A DNA stretch of 64,000 bases from UBA2970 sp965221075 (GCA_965221075.1 OZ244865.1:62001-126000); one strand, 5' to 3'. Numbered from the stretch's first letter, positions 1-8,784 are shown. The notes: a model not told the origin generated them from the letters alone. Program-made: numbers and translations.

Positions 1-1
1 C

Positions 2-334
2 TCGGCTCCCGAGAAGGCCCTGGCGCATCTGGAGAGGAACGGCTGGACCTCCACCCGGAATGTCTGGAGCGGTCCCGGGGAATGGAACGCCGGCGCAGCC
101 CAGGCCTTCAAGCTAGAATCAATCCCCACCATGTACGTGATCGGCGCCAACGGGATGATCGCCGAAGCCGGGAGTCCCAATCTCATCGATGTGCCCGCGC
201 TAGTCGAGCATCTCCTCGACAATCCAGGCTACACTGCCCCCAGACCGTCCAGAGTGTCGCCCGTGCGCGTCTACACCCTTCCTCCAGGAGTCCTTCCTTC
301 CAGCGCGGCCGAGGCCTCCCCCCTTCTCCGCTGA
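2..334 (+). CDS. Thioredoxin-like protein, 3' part
   Basis: The reading frame is open from the window edge and stops at 334, so only the last 110 residues are present. The segment IPTMYVIGANG has the cis-proline strand of a thioredoxin fold, with threonine-methionine after the proline, as in TlpA/AhpC-TSA type redox proteins. The following stretch (LIDVPALVEHLLDN) fits the last helix. The CxxC active site, if any, lies upstream of the window. The last 35 residues are a proline-rich tail that does not look like part of the fold. The protein is probably a periplasmic or lipid-anchored thiol-disulfide protein, but the export signal is out of view. The fold call is fairly safe; the exact role is not. 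Confidence 0.6.
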   Translation, partial: SAPEKALAHLERNGWTSTRNVWSGPGEWNAGAAQAFKLESIPTMYVIGANGMIAEAGSPNLIDVPALVEHLLDNPGYTAPRPSRVSPVRVYTLPPGVLPSSAAEASPLLR

Positions 335-769
335 GCGGGAACGACGTCTCGCCATCTCTCGAGAGCCCGGAGGTTCGGATCTTCCCGTCGCCATTGCTCC
401 GCCGGGAGGCTGGCGCGTCCCGCTGATGAAGCGGATGGAGGCCTCCCCGTCCCTGCATGATGGCCGCCTGGGCTGAACGCGCCGCGTCCTGTCCGTTCCA
501 TCCATTCCGGGGATCCAGGGGGACAGAGCCCCCAGCGGCAAGCAGGACGCAGGGCCGGGCCCCTGCTCTGACCAAGCTCCGTTCCACCCTCCGGCGCCCC
601 CATGGACTGCTTCCTTGCCGATCCAGGGCCGAGGCGGCCTGCGGAGGCTTCAAGCACAGGTACGAAGGCCTGCATGATGGGCATGGGATTGGCCTGCGGG
701 AGCCGTTCCCGCTTGCCATGGAGCCCGTTCCGTGACACGCTGGAGGCTGAACCGTCTGTTCTGCTTGGG
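335..769. other. Spacer without recognisable gene
   Basis: This stretch of about 435 bases lies between a stop codon and the signal-peptide gene at 770. Frames are open on both strands because of the high G+C, but none has a plausible start with a ribosome binding site or recognisable protein motifs. I see no clear terminator or promoter. Confidence 0.5.
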
Positions 770-1708
770 ATGAAGCGCCGCCTGCCGATCTCCGCCCTGG
801 CCGTATTGGTGCCGGTCCTGGCCCTGCCGGGCGTCCAGGGAGGCGAGCCGGTGATCTTCCGCGGCTCCCCCGATCGGGCCGGATCCCCCCGGAAGGGCGG
901 AGAGCCGGCGATCTTCTGCAACTCCCCCGATCAGGGCGGATCCCCCCGGAAGGACGGCGGTAGCCTAGGAGGCGATCCGGCCGGAATCGACCTCCAGAGC
1001 GGCTCGGTGGAGGGGGTGACGGTCGCCTGGAAGAGCGGGGAGTCCAAGGATGAGGCAGAGCTGAGCCCCCGCCAGATCGAGCAGCTGATCGAGTTCTTCA
1101 AGATCGGGGACGGCTGGAAGTCCGGGGAGCCCGAGGCGGAGAGGTACGGCGGCCAGGATACGGGCCTGGTCATGGACGGCTACGGCTCCATGCCGATCCA
1201 GGAGCTGGAGGAGCTGTCCGGGAAGGACCGGAAGGAGGCCGGCCGGACGAGGGAGCCGAGCACGGACCAGTCCGGCGAACGGGCGGATCTGGAGATCGAC
1301 GCGGTTCTCGAAGCCTTCGCAAGGGCCGAGAACTTCGAGGCGAGGAGAGCGGAGATCGGCAATCCCCAGCTCGACATGTTCAAGTTCCGCTTCGACGAGG
1401 ATCCGCTCTCCTCCGAAGGCCGGGACAATTCCGCGCCGTTCGCTGTAACGCCCGACTTCGGCTCCTTCCTCAACCGCATCCAGTTCGGCGATCCCGGCTC
1501 TGCCGCAGCCTCCATGCCGGGCCTGGAGTCCTCCTCCTCCCTGCCCCAGCACGGCAGCGGGCCAGGCCGGCTTCTGGATTCTCCCAGGGCCGCCGCCCCG
1601 CCCTTCGCCCCCCCGTCGGCCTCCCCCGGCGAGGGCCTCGGATCTCCCCGCCTGCCCGACGTCAACCGGATCCCGGCCATCTTCGAGCCGCCGCGCCGAT
1701 CCTTCTAG
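770..1708 (+). CDS. Secreted acidic protein of unknown function
   Basis: I do not recognise this 312-residue protein. The ATG at 770 is chosen because it begins a clean signal peptide (MKRRLPISALAVLVPVLAL, cleavage probably after VQG); the frame is open further upstream but that part has no signal character. The mature protein starts with two 19-residue repeats (EPVIFRGSPDRAGSPRKGG, then a near copy with IFCNSPDQGGSPRKD), followed by a charged, serine/proline-rich region with a predicted helical stretch (DAVLEAFARAENFEARRAEI). There are no membrane segments or catalytic motifs. It is probably a periplasmic or envelope protein of low complexity. Its stop codon shares the palindrome CTAG with the stop of the convergent thrH. 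Confidence 0.6.
   Translation: MKRRLPISALAVLVPVLALPGVQGGEPVIFRGSPDRAGSPRKGGEPAIFCNSPDQGGSPRKDGGSLGGDPAGIDLQSGSVEGVTVAWKSGESKDEAELSPRQIEQLIEFFKIGDGWKSGEPEAERYGGQDTGLVMDGYGSMPIQELEELSGKDRKEAGRTREPSTDQSGERADLEIDAVLEAFARAENFEARRAEIGNPQLDMFKFRFDEDPLSSEGRDNSAPFAVTPDFGSFLNRIQFGDPGSAAASMPGLESSSSLPQHGSGPGRLLDSPRAAAPPFAPPSASPGEGLGSPRLPDVNRIPAIFEPPRRSF
845..958 (+). repeat. Two tandem 57-bp coding repeats
   Basis: Positions 845-901 and 902-958 are in-frame near copies encoding 19 residues each, directly after the signal peptide of the gene at 770. Most differences are at single bases, so the duplication is not brand new. Confidence 0.8.
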
Positions 1709-2331
1709 GCCTGCTCCAGGGCCTCCAGCAGCGAGGGGTAGTCCCGGATCTCCGGGAACTGGGGGTGGTCCGCGGCGATCTCCGGGGGCGGCCGGAACAG
1801 GAAACCCCTGTGGGCCTCCTCGAGCATGGAGAGGTCGTTGAAGGAGTCCCCCGCCGCCAGCACGCGGTAGCCGAGCGAGCGGAAGGCCGCCACCGCCCTT
1901 CGCTTCTGATCGCTCTGCCTGAGCCTGTAGCCGGCGATGCGGTCCCCCCTGATCTCCAGGCGGTGGCAGAAGATGGCGGGCCAGCCCAGCTGCCTCATCA
2001 GGGGGCGGGCGAACTCCTCGAAGGTGTCCGAGAGGATGATCACCTGCATCCGGCTCCTCAGCCGGTCCAGGAAGTCCCGGGCCCCCTCCAGCGGCCCCAG
2101 GCCGGCGATCACCTCCTGGACGGCCTGCAGGCCCAGATCCTCCCGCTCCAGGATGGCCAGCCGTCCCCGCATCAGCTGGTCGTAGTCGGGGATGTCCCGG
2201 GTGGTGAGCTTGAGATCCTCGGCCCCGATCCGCTCGGCCACCGCGACCCAGATCTCGGGAACCAGCACGCCCTCCAGATCCAGGGTGGCCAGGGTCTGGC
2301 AAGATGGCGGAGAGTCCATGTCCGGAGTCAT
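1705..2331 (-). CDS. thrH: Phosphoserine phosphatase/homoserine phosphotransferase ThrH
   Basis: This is a HAD-superfamily protein of 208 residues, the usual length for ThrH. Motif I is LDLEGVLVPEIW, where the second acidic position is Glu rather than Asp, which is characteristic of ThrH. Motif II is in VIILSDTFEEFA, and motif III/IV is AAGDSFNDLSML. Known ThrH enzymes dephosphorylate phosphoserine and can transfer the phosphate to homoserine, linking serine and threonine synthesis. The gene lies 49 bases after moeA on the same strand and may be cotranscribed with it. The first of two possible starts (MTPDMDSPP) is used; the second would remove four residues. The gene ends convergently on the secreted-protein gene with a shared CTAG. 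Confidence 0.88.
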   Translation of the reverse strand: MTPDMDSPPSCQTLATLDLEGVLVPEIWVAVAERIGAEDLKLTTRDIPDYDQLMRGRLAILEREDLGLQAVQEVIAGLGPLEGARDFLDRLRSRMQVIILSDTFEEFARPLMRQLGWPAIFCHRLEIRGDRIAGYRLRQSDQKRRAVAAFRSLGYRVLAAGDSFNDLSMLEEAHRGFLFRPPPEIAADHPQFPEIRDYPSLLEALEQA

Positions 2332-2380
2332 GCTCCCAGGGACTCTACGGGGGAGGATCCCCGCTCCGCAATCCCGGGAC

Positions 2381-3595
2381 CTATCCCTCCAGGAGCACCA
2401 CCGAAACCGGACTCCCCGCGGGCAGCTCGCCTCCGGCAGGAACCCGCACCCACCCGTCGGCGCCGGAGAGGCCGTGAAGGGCGTGGGAGGCCTGCATTCC
2501 CACCCCCTCCACGCCTCCCTGCCCGTCGAACCTGACCCTCAGGTAGTGAGGGCGGTCCCCCCGGTTGGCCAGGCCGGAGACCAGGGTTCCGGGCCGGCGG
2601 CGGCTGCCGGTGTCGAGGGCGCCCTGGAGCCGAAGCAGGGCGGGACGGACCAGCATCGTGAAGACGGTGACGGCCGAGACCGGATTGCCGGGGAGGCCGA
2701 AGAGCGGCACGTCCCCCACCTGGGCGAACAGGAACGGCTTGCCCGGCTGCATGCGGACCCGCCAGAAGCGGATCGCTCCTCCCAGGGACTCGATCGCCGG
2801 ACGGACCAGATCGTGGTCCCCCACCGACACCCCTCCGCAGGTGATCACCGCGTCGCTGCCGCCGGCCGCCCGCTCCAGGGCCTCCGCCAGATCCTCGATC
2901 CGGTCGGCCACCGGGGGGCCGGAAGCGGCCGGCTCCGCCCCGGCCTGGCGGCACAGGGCCTCCAGCGCCACGCAGTTGCTCTCGTAGATGGCTCCAGGCC
3001 GCAGGGGCCGCCCCGGAGGCTGGAGCTCCCGCCCGGTAGCCAGTACGGAGACCCGGGGCCGGGCCGCGACCCGGACCCGGGCATGGCCGCTGGCCGCCAG
3101 GACCCCCAGGTGCCTCGCCCCGGCCCGCTCCCCCCGGGACATGAGGAGGGCGCCCCGTTCCACATCCTCGCCCCGCAGCCGGACATGCTCCCAGGGCCGG
3201 AGCCGCTCTCGGACCACCAGGGACCGGCCCCTAAGCTCGGCATCCTCCTGCATCAGCACCGCGTCGGCCCCGGACGGCAGGAACGATCCGGTGAAGATGC
3301 GCAGCGCGGTCCCGGGGGCCAGGGCCCTCTGCGGGGCCTGTCCGGCCGGAAGGCTTCCAGCCAGGTCCAGGACGCAGGGGGACCCGTCGCCGGCCCGGCG
3401 GACGTCCTGGGAGCGCAGGGCGTAGCCGTCCACTGCCGAGTTGTCGGTCGGCGGCAGATCGATCCCGGCATGGAGATCCTCGGCCAAGATCCGGCCGCAG
3501 AGAGCGCCCAGCCCGACGCTCTCCTCCCGGGGCAGGGGGGAGAGCGCGGCCAGGATCCTGGCCCTGGCCTCCTCTTCCTCGATCATGGCCGCCAC
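2381..3595 (-). CDS. moeA: Molybdopterin molybdenumtransferase MoeA
   Basis: MoeA inserts molybdate into adenylylated molybdopterin, the last step of basic molybdenum cofactor synthesis in the cytoplasm. The 404-residue length is normal. Visible family motifs are DNSAVDGYAL near residue 51, TGSFLPSGADAVLMQEDA, TGRELQPPGRPLRPGAIYESN, TCGGVSVGDHD near residue 252, MQPGKPFLFA, and GLPGNPVSA near residue 302. The C-terminal domain IV is present. No other Moco gene lies in the window, so the pathway is completed elsewhere. It is first in a probable two-gene operon with thrH and is divergent from ubiE across a 65-base gap. Confidence 0.93.
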   Translation of the reverse strand: MAAMIEEEEARARILAALSPLPREESVGLGALCGRILAEDLHAGIDLPPTDNSAVDGYALRSQDVRRAGDGSPCVLDLAGSLPAGQAPQRALAPGTALRIFTGSFLPSGADAVLMQEDAELRGRSLVVRERLRPWEHVRLRGEDVERGALLMSRGERAGARHLGVLAASGHARVRVAARPRVSVLATGRELQPPGRPLRPGAIYESNCVALEALCRQAGAEPAASGPPVADRIEDLAEALERAAGGSDAVITCGGVSVGDHDLVRPAIESLGGAIRFWRVRMQPGKPFLFAQVGDVPLFGLPGNPVSAVTVFTMLVRPALLRLQGALDTGSRRRPGTLVSGLANRGDRPHYLRVRFDGQGGVEGVGMQASHALHGLSGADGWVRVPAGGELPAGSPVSVVLLEG

Positions 3596-3660
3596 TCCTT
3601 CGGTTCTAGCCTCCGTCTCCGATCCATGCCAGCCTGCCCGGGGCCCGTTCCCCGGAAAGG

Positions 3661-4416
3661 ATGCCTCCGATCGATCGAGACCGTAGCGAGGGCGAGGGGG
3701 AAGGATCGGCGAGGATCAGGAGCCTCTTCGACCGGATCGCCTCCCGCTACGATCTGCTCAACGACCTCCAGAGCCTGGGCCTGCACCGGCGCCTCAAGCG
3801 GCGCCTGGTCGAGAGGGCCCTCGCAGGCGGGGGACGCCGGGTGCTGGACGTCTGCTGCGGAACCGGCGACGTAGCCCTGGCGCTGGCCGCCGCCGGGGCC
3901 GAGGCCACGGGACTCGACTTCTCGCCCCGCATGGTGGAGCTGGCCCGCCGCAGGCCGGGAGCGGAGCGGGTGCGGGAATTCGTGGTCGGCGACGCCCTGG
4001 CGCTCCCCTTTCCCCCGGAGAGCTTCGATGCGGTCACCATCTCCTTCGGCCTGAGGAACCTGACCGACATCCCGGCGGCCCTGGAAGAGATGATCCGGGT
4101 GCTCAAGCCGGAGGGCCGCTTGCTTATCCTGGAGTTCGGGAAGCCCCCCAGCGCCCTCTGGCGCTTCCTCTGGTACCAGTGGCTCCGGAGCGTGCCCCCC
4201 CTGCTGGGACGCCTCTTCGGAGGCGAGGCCGCCGCCTGGAGGTACATCCTTTCCAGCCTGGAGCGCTATCCCGGGCAGGAGGGCGTCGGGAGGCTGCTGG
4301 AGTCCCGCCTGGAGGGGCCTGTCCAGCTCTCCAACCTGGCGGGAGGCGCCATCTCCCTTCAATGCGCCCGAAGGAAGGCCCGCCCGGAATCCGCATCGGG
4401 CGGATGCCGCCCATGA
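3661..4416 (+). CDS. ubiE: UbiE/MenG quinone methyltransferase
   Basis: This 251-residue class I SAM-dependent methyltransferase carries the UbiE/MenG signatures: FDRIASRYDLLNDLQSLGLH near the N-terminus, the SAM motif VLDVCCGTGDVAL at about residue 60, TISFGLRNLTD, and the post-motif RVLKPEGRLLILEFGKP. The enzyme C-methylates demethylmenaquinone and, where present, the ubiquinone precursor. Menaquinone is the more likely substrate in this type of bacterium (inference). The C-terminus extends some 12 residues beyond the usual end. The sequence upstream of the chosen ATG has only a poorly spaced GGAAAGG, so the true start could differ slightly. It stands alone, divergent from moeA and followed by a long spacer. 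Confidence 0.88.
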   Translation: MPPIDRDRSEGEGEGSARIRSLFDRIASRYDLLNDLQSLGLHRRLKRRLVERALAGGGRRVLDVCCGTGDVALALAAAGAEATGLDFSPRMVELARRRPGAERVREFVVGDALALPFPPESFDAVTISFGLRNLTDIPAALEEMIRVLKPEGRLLILEFGKPPSALWRFLWYQWLRSVPPLLGRLFGGEAAAWRYILSSLERYPGQEGVGRLLESRLEGPVQLSNLAGGAISLQCARRKARPESASGGCRP

Positions 4417-4591
4417 AGCGGCAGGCGCGCGCCGCCCGATCGACCGGTGGGCGGGACGAAGCCGGCCGGGAATCGGCCGCCTGGCGCAGAGAGCCGTCCC
4501 AGACAACGACGGCGAGAGAGGACGGCGCATTGCCGGCCCATGGGACGAGGAGCGGAGCGACGATCCCCCTGTGCGGTCGCCGGCGATTCTC

Positions 4592-4633
4592 CGGGAGCGT
4601 TCTCCCGTATTGCGCCTGGCGCTTTCCAGGCGC
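4592..4633. other. Two adjacent perfect hairpins
   Basis: CGGGAG (4592-4597) pairs with CTCCCG (4602-4607) around the loop CGTT. GCGCCTGG (4612-4619) pairs with CCAGGCGC (4626-4633). No T-run follows, so this is not a standard intrinsic terminator; it could be part of a structured RNA. Confidence 0.35.
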
Positions 4634-4957
4634 GGGAAGGCGCCTGCGTGCTTGCCGGATTCAGGACGCTGCTGGCCGGCCGAGGAGCCGACAGTCTGGA
4701 AAGGAATGCGCCGCCGTGTCCTGGTGGCTCCCGCCATGCGGGATCGCCGCGGCCAGGCACGATGGCAGGAGACGGCCAGGATGGAACCGGACCTGCCCGA
4801 AGAAGGGCTGGCCGGTTCGCCGGCATGTCCGCTCATGCTCCAGCCTGGCGAATCCCCGCGCTGGTTCGAGCTGCAAGGAGGCCGGCGCGGCCGGAGCCGC
4901 GGGATTGACTGGATTGCCGTATTCGGCCAGGCTGGGGTCCCGCGGAGGGACAGCTCG

Positions 4958-5176
4958 ATGGAACCGGAGAAAAGCACGGGCAGGACTTCGGGAAGCGATG
5001 GCGCGCCAAGCCTGATCACGCCTTCGACTGCCTTGCTCAATCGGAGGCTGGGCATCTCGCCCGCTCCCCGGATGCTGACGCGATCCGAGATCGACTTGCT
5101 GCGGCAGAGCGCCAGGGAGATCGCTCAGGCGACTCGGGAAGCGTTGGGGAGCAGAGGCTCCAAATCAAGCAGCTGA
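4958..5176 (+). CDS. Possible small protein, 72 residues
   Basis: This ORF has a good GGAGGGA ribosome binding site seven bases before the ATG, the best in the spacer. The product is not recognised. Its C-terminal half (MLTRSEIDLLRQSAREI onward) has the look of a charged amphipathic helix, with few of the Pro/Arg runs that mark spurious frames in this genome. There is no signal peptide or metal motif. The frame is open further upstream but without coding character. Existence is uncertain. Confidence 0.35.
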   Translation: MEPEKSTGRTSGSDGAPSLITPSTALLNRRLGISPAPRMLTRSEIDLLRQSAREIAQATREALGSRGSKSSS

Positions 5177-5536
5177 GGCTTCCAGGACGCCTGTCGCCGG
5201 CACGGGCGCGACACGCCGTTCCCGGCCGGCGCATGGCCATGCTGGATCCCGGGATCGGCCCGACAGCGAGGCTGCAGAGCCTGCGAATGCAGTGCGGAAG
5301 AGTCCCGCTTCCAGCGGCTCCTGGGCCATTGCGCTGCGCCACCGCGGCCCTTGGGACTGGTGCCGTATACAGGCTCCGCCTGCAAGCAGCAGGCTCCCCG
5401 CGCAGCATCGGCGCTGGCTGATCATGGATGGATTCGCCAGCCCTTCCTGGCGGGCGATCCACCGCGCTCGCTCTCGCTTCCATCGCCCCTCCCCTCCCGG
5501 GTAATTCCTTTGCTTTCGCCCCCGGCGGTTGCTCAA

Positions 5537-5986
5537 ATGCCCCCTCCTATGAGTGAGCTGCTCGACCGCTTCCTGGAAAGCCGCAGGATCCTGATCCAGG
5601 AACGGGAACAGATCGTCAGTCGCATGGATCGGATCGAGGAAGCGCTCCGGATCGGCGAGAGGCCGCCCCTGCCCCCGATGGAGGAAATACCTCTCCCCCC
5701 TCCCCCTCTTCCCTCCCGCAAGGCCTGGCGCAGGGAGGCGCCCCCCGCCCCCGAGGAGGATCCCGCTCCCGATCCCGCTCCCTCCGGACCGCGCAACACC
5801 ATGACCCTCAAGGAAGCCGTGCTGAAGGTGCTCGAGGAGAAGCCGCTGGGAAAGAAGGAGATCCTCGAGGGGGTGCTGGCCCTCGGCTACCGCTTCCGCA
5901 CCGACAGCCCGGAGAACACCCTCAACACCGTCCTCTACAACAAGAAGCACTTCTCCCGCGACAAGGGGCTCTTCGGGCCCGCCTGA
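5537..5986 (+). CDS. Winged-helix (HARE-HTH-like) protein
   Basis: The product has 149 residues if it starts at the ATG at 5537; an ATG at 5549 is equally possible. It has three parts: an N-terminal charged helix that may form a coiled coil (SELLDRFLESRRILIQEREQ onward, about residues 5-42), a proline-rich linker (about 45-85), and a C-terminal winged-helix domain (MTLKEAVLKVLEEKPLGKKE, later NTLNTVLYNKKHF). The C-terminal domain resembles the HARE-HTH type domain known from the RNA polymerase delta subunit and DNA-modification proteins. It may oligomerise and bind DNA, or interact with RNA polymerase; this is inference. hisF starts only ten bases after its stop, so it is probably first in the his-lpt-hprK run and could influence it. 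Confidence 0.65.
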   Translation: MPPPMSELLDRFLESRRILIQEREQIVSRMDRIEEALRIGERPPLPPMEEIPLPPPPLPSRKAWRREAPPAPEEDPAPDPAPSGPRNTMTLKEAVLKVLEEKPLGKKEILEGVLALGYRFRTDSPENTLNTVLYNKKHFSRDKGLFGPA

Positions 5987-5996
5987 ACCGCCCCGC

Positions 5997-6785
5997 ATGC
6001 TGGCCCGCCGCATCATCCCCTGTCTCGACGTGCACGACGGGAAGGTGACCCGGGGGGTGCAGTTCGGAAAGGCGGAGGCCGGGGAGCTGCGCGACGTGGG
6101 CGATCCGGTGGAGCTGGCCATCCGCTACAACCGGCAGGGCGCCGACGAGATGGTCTTCTTCGACATCACCGCCACCGCCCACGGACGCCGCAGCATGGTC
6201 GAGGTGATCGAGCGGACCGCCGACCAGTGCTTCATGCCCTTGACCGTTGGCGGGGGCATCCGTTCGGTGGACGACATGCAGGCCATGCTCAGGGCCGGCG
6301 CCGACAAGATCAGCATCAATTCCTCGGCCCTGGCCGATCCCGGCCTGATCCGCAAGGGGGCCGAGAAGTTCGGCAGCCAGTGCATCGTGGTGAGCATCGA
6401 CGCCCGCCGCGACGGCCCGGGCCGGTGGCGGGTCCGCTCGCACGGAGGACGCAGGGACGCCGGACGTGAGGCCCTCGAGTGGGCCCGGGAGGCGGTCCGG
6501 CTGGGGGCCGGGGAGATCGTGCTCAACAGCATCGACGCCGACGGAACCCGGGACGGCTACGACCTGGAGATCACCCGTCTGTGCAGCGAGGGCGTCCCGG
6601 TCCCGGTGGTGGCCAGCGGCGGCGCCGGCTCCCTGGAGCACATGGTCCAGGTGCTCCAGGAGGGCAGGGCCGACGCGGCGCTGGCGGCCAGCCTGTTCCA
6701 CGATGGCGACTGCACCGTGGGGGAGGCGAAGGCCTTCCTGGCCCGCCACGGAGTTCCGGTCCGCCTGGTTCCCCCCTCGCCGTGA
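5997..6785 (+). CDS. hisF: Imidazole glycerol phosphate synthase cyclase HisF
   Basis: HisF is the cyclase half of IGP synthase. It uses ammonia from HisH to turn PRFAR into imidazole glycerol phosphate and AICAR in histidine synthesis. The 262-residue protein has the (beta-alpha)8 phosphate sites and both catalytic aspartates: Asp11 in RRIIPCLDV and the one in VVSIDARRD near residue 134. LTVGGGIRS and VASGGAGS are the conserved phosphate-binding loops. Most of the family has NxD at ADKISINSSAL, which is kept. It is the only intact histidine gene here. Its stop codon overlaps the GTG of the hisI relic (GTGA). Confidence 0.94.
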   Translation: MLARRIIPCLDVHDGKVTRGVQFGKAEAGELRDVGDPVELAIRYNRQGADEMVFFDITATAHGRRSMVEVIERTADQCFMPLTVGGGIRSVDDMQAMLRAGADKISINSSALADPGLIRKGAEKFGSQCIVVSIDARRDGPGRWRVRSHGGRRDAGREALEWAREAVRLGAGEIVLNSIDADGTRDGYDLEITRLCSEGVPVPVVASGGAGSLEHMVQVLQEGRADAALAASLFHDGDCTVGEAKAFLARHGVPVRLVPPSP

Positions 6786-7081
6786 ATCCGTGCGCCGCAG
6801 CCGGGCTTCCGGAGCGGGCGGGCTATTCTCCCCAGGGCCTGGCTCCCGCCATCGTCCAGGACCACGGCAGCGGGCGGGCGCAGGCCATGCGCCGAGCCGA
6901 GCTGGACCGCGATGGCGACGCCTTCCTGATCCATGCGGACCGGGAGGGGAGCGCCTGCCACGGCGAACTCAGATCCTGCCTCCAGCATGCGACGGATCCG
7001 GAGGGCCGGGCGGCCGTCGCCGGGAAGCAGCTGCGCCCCCCCAGGGAGATCTGCGGCGAAGGCGGCCAGGGGGACCGATGA
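6782..7081 (+). pseudogene. hisI: Remnant of hisI (phosphoribosyl-AMP cyclohydrolase)
   Basis: A 99-residue frame starts at a GTG overlapping the hisF stop and ends overlapping the ATG of the next gene. Its N-terminal part (GLAPAIVQDHGSG) matches the HisI opening GL-PAIVQD--TG. It then jumps to LDRDGDAFLIHADREGSACH and RSC, matching the HisI C-terminal metal site (LDCDGDA..GPACHTG..SCF). The central 50-60 residues with the MN-EAL and W-KGETSG motifs are missing, and the first zinc cysteine is replaced by Arg. The protein cannot be a normal cyclohydrolase, so histidine synthesis would need another hisI. The frame is unbroken and still coupled on both sides, which suggests that it is kept as a translation bridge or has a new role. 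Confidence 0.65.
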
Positions 7082-8784
7082 GGGGCGGCGCTCTCCTCCT
7101 GGGCCTCCTGTTCCTGGTCGACGCCAGGGGCCAGGGCCCGTCGGGAACGGTCGCGGGAGGCTGGGAGCTGCCCATCCTGGAGGAGGGGCGCCTTTCCACC
7201 CTCCTGACGGGACAGGAGGCCGAGATCCGGGAGGGGGCTCCCGCCCGGATCTCCCAGGCGGCCCTGCAGTTCTTCCAGCCGGACTCGCCCGAAAGCCCCT
7301 ACCTGCGGATCGAGGCGCCCGAATGCTACTTCGAGCCCCGAGGGCGGACGGTCTACTCCCCCGGCCCTCTCTCCCTCCGGGAGTCCGGCGGGCGCTACAC
7401 CGTCGAGGGGAAGGGCTTCCTGTGGGATCCCGGGCCCTCCACCCTCTACATCTCCAACGAAGTCCGGACGGTATGGGGCCGGCCAGGCCCGGGAGAGGAG
7501 GAGGCCTCCATCGGAATCCGGTCCGGAACCTTCCGCTTCCACCGCGGCTCCGGCTCGGGAATCTACTCGCGCGACGTGCGGGCCGAACGGGGCGAGGCCC
7601 TCCGGATGGAATGCCGGGAACTGGAATTCCAGCTGGACCGGGAGCAGAGCGGCGACCAGCTCCTGACGGCCCGGGGAGAGGTGCGGATCCAGCTCCAGCC
7701 GGACATCCTGCTGCGCTGCGGCCAGGCCAGCTACCGCTCCGATGCCCAGGGACGCCAGTCCCTCTCGCTGAGCGGGGATCCGTCCTGGGAGTCCCCCGAG
7801 GCCTCGGGCCGGGGCGAAGCCATCGAGGCGTCCGGCCTGGAGGCCTCTCCCCTGTTCTCCGTCACCGGACAGGCACGGATGGAAGCGGCGGCGCCCGGGA
7901 GCCACGGCGGAAGGATCCGGATCCGCTCCGAGAGCTACCAGCTGGCCGGATCCAGAGCCGGGTTCCGGGGCGGCGTGCAGGCCGAGGGAGAGGGGATCGC
8001 CCTCCGGAGCCGGGAGCTGGACGCCTTCCTGGACCCCGGCGGCCAGGGGCTGGAGAGGATCCATGCCCGGGGGGACGCCCGGGCCGAGATCGGAGGCGGG
8101 GACTCCCTCCTGCGGCTGAGCGGCCGGGAGATGGTCCTGGAGCCCGGAGAGCCGGACCGGATCCGGTTCGAGGGCCGGGCCGTGGCCGAGACGGAAGGAA
8201 GGACGGCCAGGGGGGAAGCGATCTCCATCGAGATGGCCGAGGGCGGATACCGGGTCCGGATCGAGGACGGGGCGGAGGTCCTGCTGCCGCCGTCGGCTCT
8301 TCCCCAGGGGCTGCTCCCGGGACTGGCCTCTCCGCCCGGGGAGGCGCTGGATCGGGAGCTGCGAATCGTCTCCCGGGAAGCGTCGCTGCAGCCGGAGAGG
8401 GCGCGCTTCGACGGGGACGTCTCCGCCTTCCACCTGGGGGGATCGCTGGCCTGCGGCTCCCTCGTCCTGGACCTGGGGGAGGAAGGCCGGTCCCTGGACA
8501 GGCTCGAGGCGCTCGAAGGGGTCCGCCTGGAGCAGGGAGGGGGCCTGATCCTCTGCCACCGGCTCGAAGGACGCTTCGCGGAGGGCGGAGGCCGGCTCGA
8601 GAGCCTGGAGGCCACGGGAGGCTCGGCGTCCGGGGAGGACGCCTCGGTCCGGCTTCCCCTGGCCACCGCCCGCGGCAGCGGCGCCGTGCACACCACGGCG
8701 AGGGCCCTCCTCTGGAACCCCTCCGCCCAGGCCTTCGAGGCCAGGGGCCCCTACCTGAGCCGCTTCCTTCCCTCGGACCCATGA
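7078..8784 (+). CDS. LptA/LptC (OstA)-like periplasmic protein
   Basis: The product has 568 residues with a signal peptide (MRGGALLLGLLFLVDARGQG). The remainder is a run of short beta-strand-like segments rich in Gly, Arg and Glu, such as RTVYSPGPLSLRESGGRY and GKGFLWDPGPSTLYISNEV, which resemble the beta-jellyroll repeats of LptC/LptA/OstA proteins. The position immediately before lptB, with a 4-base ATGA overlap, supports a role in moving LPS from the inner membrane across the periplasm. It is far longer than E. coli LptA or LptC (about 185-190 residues), so it may combine both functions or form an extended bridge. No N-terminal anchor beyond the signal is seen. The assignment rests on context plus weak motif resemblance. 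Confidence 0.65.
   Translation: MRGGALLLGLLFLVDARGQGPSGTVAGGWELPILEEGRLSTLLTGQEAEIREGAPARISQAALQFFQPDSPESPYLRIEAPECYFEPRGRTVYSPGPLSLRESGGRYTVEGKGFLWDPGPSTLYISNEVRTVWGRPGPGEEEASIGIRSGTFRFHRGSGSGIYSRDVRAERGEALRMECRELEFQLDREQSGDQLLTARGEVRIQLQPDILLRCGQASYRSDAQGRQSLSLSGDPSWESPEASGRGEAIEASGLEASPLFSVTGQARMEAAAPGSHGGRIRIRSESYQLAGSRAGFRGGVQAEGEGIALRSRELDAFLDPGGQGLERIHARGDARAEIGGGDSLLRLSGREMVLEPGEPDRIRFEGRAVAETEGRTARGEAISIEMAEGGYRVRIEDGAEVLLPPSALPQGLLPGLASPPGEALDRELRIVSREASLQPERARFDGDVSAFHLGGSLACGSLVLDLGEEGRSLDRLEALEGVRLEQGGGLILCHRLEGRFAEGGGRLESLEATGGSASGEDASVRLPLATARGSGAVHTTARALLWNPSAQAFEARGPYLSRFLPSDP

Larger units (their letters stand above)
4417..5536. other. 1.1-kb spacer, one possible small gene
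   Basis: Apart from the possible small ORF at 4958-5176 and two adjacent hairpins at 4592-4633, I see no supported feature. Open frames on all strands reflect G+C content rather than coding bias. The length is unusual beside operons whose genes overlap. Confidence 0.5.
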
